From the NCBI GenBank assembly GCA_963573305.1, contig OY754329.1, positions 61,501,084 to 61,565,083 on the forward strand: a stretch of 64,000 bases of DNA, read 5' to 3'. A model generated the notes under the pieces. That model did not search any database. It had not been told where the DNA came from and was given only the letters and a program-made list of their open reading frames with translations. This DNA comes from Pyrrhosoma nymphula. Its lineage: Eukaryota > Arthropoda > Insecta > Odonata > Coenagrionidae. The position numbers and the translations under genes are program-made. This document shows, one piece after another, positions 59,073-64,000 of the stretch. How positions within the stretch are numbered: the stretch's first letter is position 1; each line of letters starts with the position of its first letter.

Positions 59073-59901
59073 TTTAAACGATTTGCTTATCAAATGAGTG
59101 TGCCTAATATAGTCTACATATATAAAGACAAGTCGAATTTTCGCGCTATGGGCGATGTCTAAGAAGAAAATGAAGATCAAAGTAATCATTCGATGTCAAT
59201 TTTCGTCATTATCCAACTGTATTGGCGACTTCCTTCATTCAACGAAGTATAAGAGCCAGATGAAAAATTTAATTACGGACTTCACTGCGCAACAGACGGT
59301 TAACCTTAACTGGCATGCGTATACAGTTAGCTGCCACCTATAACAGTAGGTCGTGATTCCGTCCACAGTAAAACATTACATACCTATGTAAGAGAATATA
59401 TTTTTTTCCTGAACTCCTAGCCTCTATATACAAACGATATTTTGAGTTCACTAAAGTAATTCCATTCCCGTAATGCGAGTCAACACATCGGCGGAATTGA
59501 GTGATGGTTAGCTACAACTCTTCGTTGGTCACTTCCGTAGCTAACAGATGGCAGCACTAGCAAAAATGTTCCCCAAGTTTTCTCCGTTTGTGGTGGTTAC
59601 GTTAGCCGTCCCGGGATTTTCAAACGTAGTGACCATTCACTTGCCGAGAATTTGTTAGCAAATCAAACGTTCGCTGTCAATGTACGACTGAAACTCGTGT
59701 GAATTTGCTATGTGCTTCCCCACCACTATTCTACTCTCTCCATGAGCATCAGCCGTCATTAGTCATTTGTGTGGCGTTGTCAGCGAACGTTTTTTCTGCT
59801 TCGCGCTTTATTTGGATTTTACTACAAAATCCGAACATTTCCCGTGTGTAATTTCTTAAATCACACTGATAAAAATTATAGCAGACGAATGAAAATTTGT
59901 G

Positions 59902-60105
59902 ATGCAGTTGGAAGGAGTAACACTTGTCAATTACTTGGCCCTCTATGTAAGACCATTATTGACAATGATCATTGTTGTATTTATTGCTTTGTGGTTTGTT
60001 ATACATTGTAACTACAAGAATGAAATGTTCTCTAGAAACATTTTTCCAACTATCTTCAAATGTTTAGGGGCCTTGGTAAGGAAAACAATCATCAGAAAAA
60101 AATGA
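59902..60105 (+). CDS. Possible small single-pass membrane protein, 67 aa (uncertain)
   Basis: The first ATG is at 59902 (MQLEGVTLVNYLAL). One hydrophobic segment of about 22 residues (LLTMIIVVFIALWFVIHC) is followed by a basic tail (LVRKTIIRKK). The frame lies about 830 bp upstream of the divergent Myb/SANT-like gene, and AATAAA follows at 60313. No homologue comes to mind, and the ORF could be chance in AT-rich DNA. An overlapping frame at 60060-60272 is equally unrecognised, so a spliced alternative cannot be excluded. Confidence 0.25.
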   Translation: MQLEGVTLVNYLALYVRPLLTMIIVVFIALWFVIHCNYKNEMFSRNIFPTIFKCLGALVRKTIIRKK

Positions 60106-60379
60106 AGCCAGTTTCAGACCTACATACAGTGGCTGAATTATTAGGGAAATTTACCATTTTACCAAAATTATTCGTTGCCCAAACAATTGAAATGAAAAGC
60201 ATGCGGAAAGCGGTATATAAGTATCAATTAGTGCAATTAGTTCATATATCTTGTGCTGTAAAAATGATTTAACGGACTCAGAAGCGTAAAGATTAAAAGT
60301 ATAATCAATTGAATAAATTAAAATAAATATAAATCAGTGTGAAAAAATTCTATTTTTCTCTTCTTAAATCATCCGACGG

Positions 60380-60900
60380 AACAGGAGCTGCATTTAAGGG
60401 GTTCACCCAAGTAGGACGAGGCTCCCAAGTTGAGATTAGGATTCCTTGGAAAAATCTCCAGCCAAACTGGCAACCCAAGGGTGGCCGGTTTTAATCCCGT
60501 CAGCGTCATGAATTTCGTGTTTGTCTTAGGTTATGGGGGTACCGCGCAGGTGCGGCATAGCCATCGCGGTTGAAGCTCCTAAAAATAGGGCTGCCAATCG
60601 TACCCATTTCCCGAGACACCCCCATATTTTTTACACATTGGCTGTTCGGGAGGAGCTGATAAAATGTCCAGAATTTCGGCTCTAAAAATTTGTTATCTTA
60701 TTCTTATCATTGGTTGAATCGGCAAGGAGGGGTAGCCAGTATATACTGCGGTAGCACTACCATAACGTCAGCCTACAAGCCAAAAACCTTGGGTTTAAGT
60801 CCGCTCCGGGAATAAATTTTGTGTTGGCCTTGGCCAGGGCCCGTCCTAGGACATGTTGGTGCCTCTGGACGCACAAAGATTTGGTTGGAAAGTAAAGAAA
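60380..60900 (+). mobile_element. Two degraded tRNA-derived SINE-like segments
   Basis: GTGGCCGGTTTTAATCCCGT near 60481 and CTTGGGTTTAAGTCCGCTCC near 60788 each resemble a pol III B box. The second is preceded by GGGGTAGCCAGTATATACTG and TGCGGTAGCACTACC, a box-A-like region, and followed by GTGTTGGCCTTGGCC. Ends and target duplications are not readable. Confidence 0.4.
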
Positions 60901-62103
60901 GGGAATGACAAACAAATATTTTTCTTTTATGATTATGAATAATAATTTTGTTTATGGCGCAGTTAATCAGTTTCACCAAATTGCAAATAATACGTATTTA
61001 TTATTATTGAAATGTTCACTGTTCTCTCTCTGGAAAATTTGAAAATCTGACGGTAATTTTAGTAGGTAGGTATCTACTTAAAAACCGAAAAAAAATTGAG
61101 CTCCTTTTTTGTCTAAGCAAATATATCGGCATTTCGGGCCCCCCGTGAGGTCGGGGGCCCTGGGCTGGGGCCCCGTGGACCCTTAAGGACCCTATCATAA
61201 TTATGATAAAGACGGTATTGGCCTTGGCCATGCCTTGGTTTAACTGTCTTACAATTAGATGATGCAGCAATCCTCAACAGTTGGAGGTCCTAAAAACCCA
61301 GTTGTATTAACACTTGGAAAGTCATACAACAAAGAGTAAAAAAAATAACTTAAGGCAATGTAAAGACCTATCATGGTTGGTATTTTAGGGAAAGAAGTCC
61401 TCAAAAGTCATCAATTTTTGACGCAAATTTTCCCATTTCCATAGAAAGGCAGCTGTAAGCCCAAGTCCGTGCTCCTTTTGCCAATGAGTTCGTGTTGGCT
61501 TAAGCGCTGGCCTCCCATAAAATAAATCAAAAATAATCTGGCTAAAATGACCTCATTTGTCGGTATTCTCCCCGTATAATTACCGTGATCTTTCCGATTC
61601 AAAACTGTAACCGAAGTCGACTGTCAGAAACAGTTCGGCCGACAGGTTATAGAGAGAGCTGCGGCGCCACCCGTCAGCGCCCCTAACAGGATACACGCGA
61701 ACTCCTTGGCGGAACACTGCCAGCCGCACATCTCGCCCACCCAGCCTCCTGCCTCCTCGTCCAAACAAAAGTTTTCAAGGCTCCACCACGGAGCTTACGG
61801 TCAGCGATCGCGAGCGATCGAGGGAACCGGCGAATAGTCGAAATTATCGTGCTGTCTCTCTCATTCTTACCCGTGGATAATCCGCTGTCACCTATTCCTT
61901 CGCGACACGACCGCCCAACGAAAAAAATAATAGACAACACTCTCGCGGGAATAAAATTTTCAAGCTTTCGTCTTGTTTTTCTTCCGAGATCGTCGGGGAA
62001 CACGTGCGCCCAGGGGACCGACTATTCGGCCCGTATTTTTTTCCTCCCCAAAGGCTGGAGAGAAGGAGGCGGAGTGAGTGAGGAGCGCCAAGTGTTGGTG
62101 GAC
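60901..62103. other. Upstream flank and probable 5' UTR/promoter of peroxidasin
   Basis: From about 61580 the sequence becomes CpG-rich (for example GTCAGCGATCGCGAGCGATC near 61800), unlike the surrounding AT-rich DNA and typical of a promoter/5' UTR next to a first exon. No TATA box is obvious. The lower part has a G/C-run hairpin at 61138-61175 and repeat scraps. Confidence 0.4.
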
Positions 62104-62300
62104 ATGGCAGCGGCGGCCAAGTGGCTGGCCCTGCGTCTCCTCCTGCTGCCGCTCTTGCTGGCGGTCCTCGGTGCGCCCTCCGGGACCAGCGGCGAGGTCC
62201 GGGGATGTCCGACGCGTTGCATCTGCTTCCGGACGACCGTGAGGTGTATGTTCCTGAGGCTGGAAAGGGTACCACCGGTGCCGCTGGGGACCACCATCCT
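62104..62300 (+). CDS. Pxn: Peroxidasin, first coding exon (signal peptide + LRRNT)
   Basis: The ATG (context GTGGACATGGC) opens 65 codons plus two bases and ends at a consensus donor (ATCCT then GTAAGT at 62301). The N-terminus is a signal peptide with a long leucine core (about residues 8-22, LALRLLLLPLLLAVL). It is followed by the cysteine-rich LRR N-cap: CPTRCICFRTTVRCMFLRLE, then RVPPVPLGTTIL, which closely matches peroxidasin; phase 2 is usual where the LRR exons follow. Peroxidasin is a secreted haem peroxidase that crosslinks collagen IV in basement membranes. The remaining LRR, Ig and peroxidase exons must lie beyond 64000. The upstream frame is open further, but this ATG gives the correct signal peptide. 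Confidence 0.85.
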
Positions 62301-64000
62301 GTAAGTCCTCTGTTTACTCCTACCGCTAACACTACCATCACGCATGAATTTTTGACCAAAAATACAGATTTTTTGCTGTTATTTTTTCCCATCTAAGGAT
62401 AAAGGCATTGAAATTCTCTGAGCTATTGCCAATGTCATGCATATCTTTTCCGCATGCATCAGCGTTTCAGATCAGGAGGAAAGGTATTATGATAGCAGTA
62501 TAAACTAGGCTGGAAGCGAAGTACTTGATGTGCTCCCTCATTGTGCAGCCCGCTTCTGTTTGTAGCTACCACTAAAACCTACGCCTCGCATGAATTTTAA
62601 CCAAACAATGGAAATATTTCAATATTCCACCTACATTTGGGTATGCAAAAATTTGCCTCCCTCATCATCGATGAATATCCTGTCTAATCCGCTCAAATTG
62701 ACACCTCATATAAGGGGAAGGCATTAGGTTTGGAGAGGAAGTTAGGGTAGGAAGGAGGGACCGGTTCCCTATTAGCCTACTCTTGATTAAAGACGAGGAT
62801 ATCTCGATTCATCGTCCCACACGATTGATGGAGGAAGCACTATACATTTAGTACTCCATACACGTATAAGTCGATTCCTATTTTTTACCTACCACTCTAG
62901 AATTTTTTATATAATTTTCACCCGTCTTTGGCAAATTCTCCACCATCATTATGAAAACCAGTCACGTCTGGTTCGAACGAATCGGTGGCTAAGACCAGTG
63001 GTAAAGTCATTATAGCAGAGGAAGATGTGGTTCATGTTTTGTATTTGAAGTACTCTTCTATTAACTCGTATATGGATGGGATTATCAATGAAAAATTTTC
63101 GCCTCCACTGTGACTCAAACCTTGCGCTTATAGTAAATTGACTCTCCACCGTCCTGTGTATTCGAAGTGGTTGTAATCACTCTGGGAGGTACTCCACCGT
63201 CGAGATTTTATTCGCGCTCAATGGCGTGGGTTAGAACGTTTAAGTCTAGTTATGGGCAGGGATTTTGTTTTCTAAAGCAAAGGTTACCAGAATTCTAATT
63301 TAACTTTCTTAAAAATAATCATGTATCGAAGCTCGAATAGTTAACCGGTAAGCTGAGCCGACCGTGCAGGAAGTCCTAATAATTTATTTAAGAAAGGGAA
63401 ACCCGGCGTTATAATTATAGAATTTTTGTTGAATAGTTAAGTTCAAATTTGGAGAAACATACGAAAAAAATCACTTGCCTATTGCATCGGCTAGTGATTT
63501 TTTTTCTAAACCAAGAATTGCTTGGAAGGAAAACAATGTCGTGTCGAATATTGTTTTAAAACTATTTCCTTTCCTCATGTACCTTAAACATGCCGTGCCC
63601 TAAATTGAAATATTAACTGGAGTGTATTACGAGGGGGTTAAATGTTAGTCAAAAGGCCGGAGTGTAGCTTTGTAAAATGTGCCATCTTCATACAGTGCTA
63701 TTAACCTAATCTAACGCCTCAAGTCTCCACGGGATTAGAGATGAATGTATACACGTATCTTGCTATATTCTCATCACAGTTTCTAGAGAGGGGCTAATGT
63801 ATCATTGAGATAAGACCATCCGTCGGAAAAAGTCGTTTCAATCTTTTGTTGCTCTAAAGAATCCGATGTATGTGCCACAAACAGTTTTCTTTGGGTGGAA
63901 GAAGTAGTAATTCGAAGTCCAGAAAATGAGGGACGTATACATTTTTAGGAAGTGTTATTATTTTTTAGTTTTATGCAAGATTTTTTGATACGGTCGAGAC
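62301..64000 (+). other. Start of peroxidasin intron 1
   Basis: It begins with GTAAGT. No second LRR exon (expected to begin with a DLRFN-like motif) is seen up to the window end, so intron 1 exceeds 1.7 kb. Nothing else is supported. Confidence 0.55.

Noticed and set aside
59155..59343. 62-codon plus-strand frame
   Set aside because: It lies upstream of and opposite to exon 1 of the Myb/SANT-like gene, with no recognisable domain.
61892..62392. Minus-strand frames of 100-166 codons over the peroxidasin exon
   Set aside because: Antisense shadows in CpG-rich DNA; the plus-strand exon has a signal peptide, LRRNT cysteines and a splice donor.
1..64000. CRISPR array, operon or prokaryotic gene cluster
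   Set aside because: No regularly spaced direct repeats with unique spacers and no dense same-strand genes. Introns and eukaryotic transposons show this is nuclear eukaryotic DNA.

Overview
This is eukaryotic nuclear DNA, very probably from an insect or another arthropod. Spliced genes with consensus GT-AG sites sit far apart in AT-rich DNA that is full of transposable-element remains. The arthropod call rests on a peroxidasin-type first exon, an RBM12-family gene, and a repeat mix of Penelope-like, non-LTR, Tigger/pogo, piggyBac-like and hAT-like elements plus tRNA-derived SINEs. I cannot name the species. A hemimetabolous insect is only a guess from genome texture.

Host genes, left to right: a probable THAP-domain first coding exon (+, 21603-21716); the large terminal exon of an RBM12-like RNA-binding protein (+, 30282-33741, poly(A) signal at 34042); a single-exon leucine-rich-repeat protein (-, 40748-42295) with a spliced 5' leader; a seven-exon Myb/SANT-like DNA-binding protein (-, 59072 to 52916), rebuilt here from compatible splice sites into a 310-aa reading frame; and the signal-peptide plus LRRNT exon of peroxidasin (+, 62104-62300), whose remaining exons lie beyond the window. 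These genes have unrelated jobs (RNA binding, DNA binding, extracellular-matrix crosslinking), and nothing suggests they work as a unit.

Repeats make up most of the recognisable remainder. 12.8-13.6 kb: hAT-like end plus a TTAA-flanked piggyBac-like MITE. 14.5-16.6 kb: minus-strand non-LTR retrotransposon. 18.4-19.9 kb: unclassified 1.5-kb element with 13-bp terminal inverted repeats and internal TTGTAATAC-type repeats. 23.8-25.3 kb: two copies of a hAT-like MITE around a Penelope GIY-YIG endonuclease remnant held between long inverted purine/pyrimidine-rich arms. 35.7-38.5 kb: two RTE-like fragments in opposite orientations. 44.0-45.7 kb: broken Tigger transposase. 46-52.6 kb: a nest in which a non-LTR element has received a 1.49-kb foldback element and a 260-bp hAT MITE, next to a piggyBac derivative.

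The strongest candidates for something undescribed are the foldback element with a tRNA-like module in each arm (48173-49657), the 1.5-kb element at 18445-19942, and the foldback arrangement around the Penelope endonuclease. All look like mobile-element biology rather than a multigene host pathway. Long stretches (1-4.3 kb, 4.6-12.8 kb, 28.7-30.2 kb, 62.3-64 kb) show nothing I can support as a gene.
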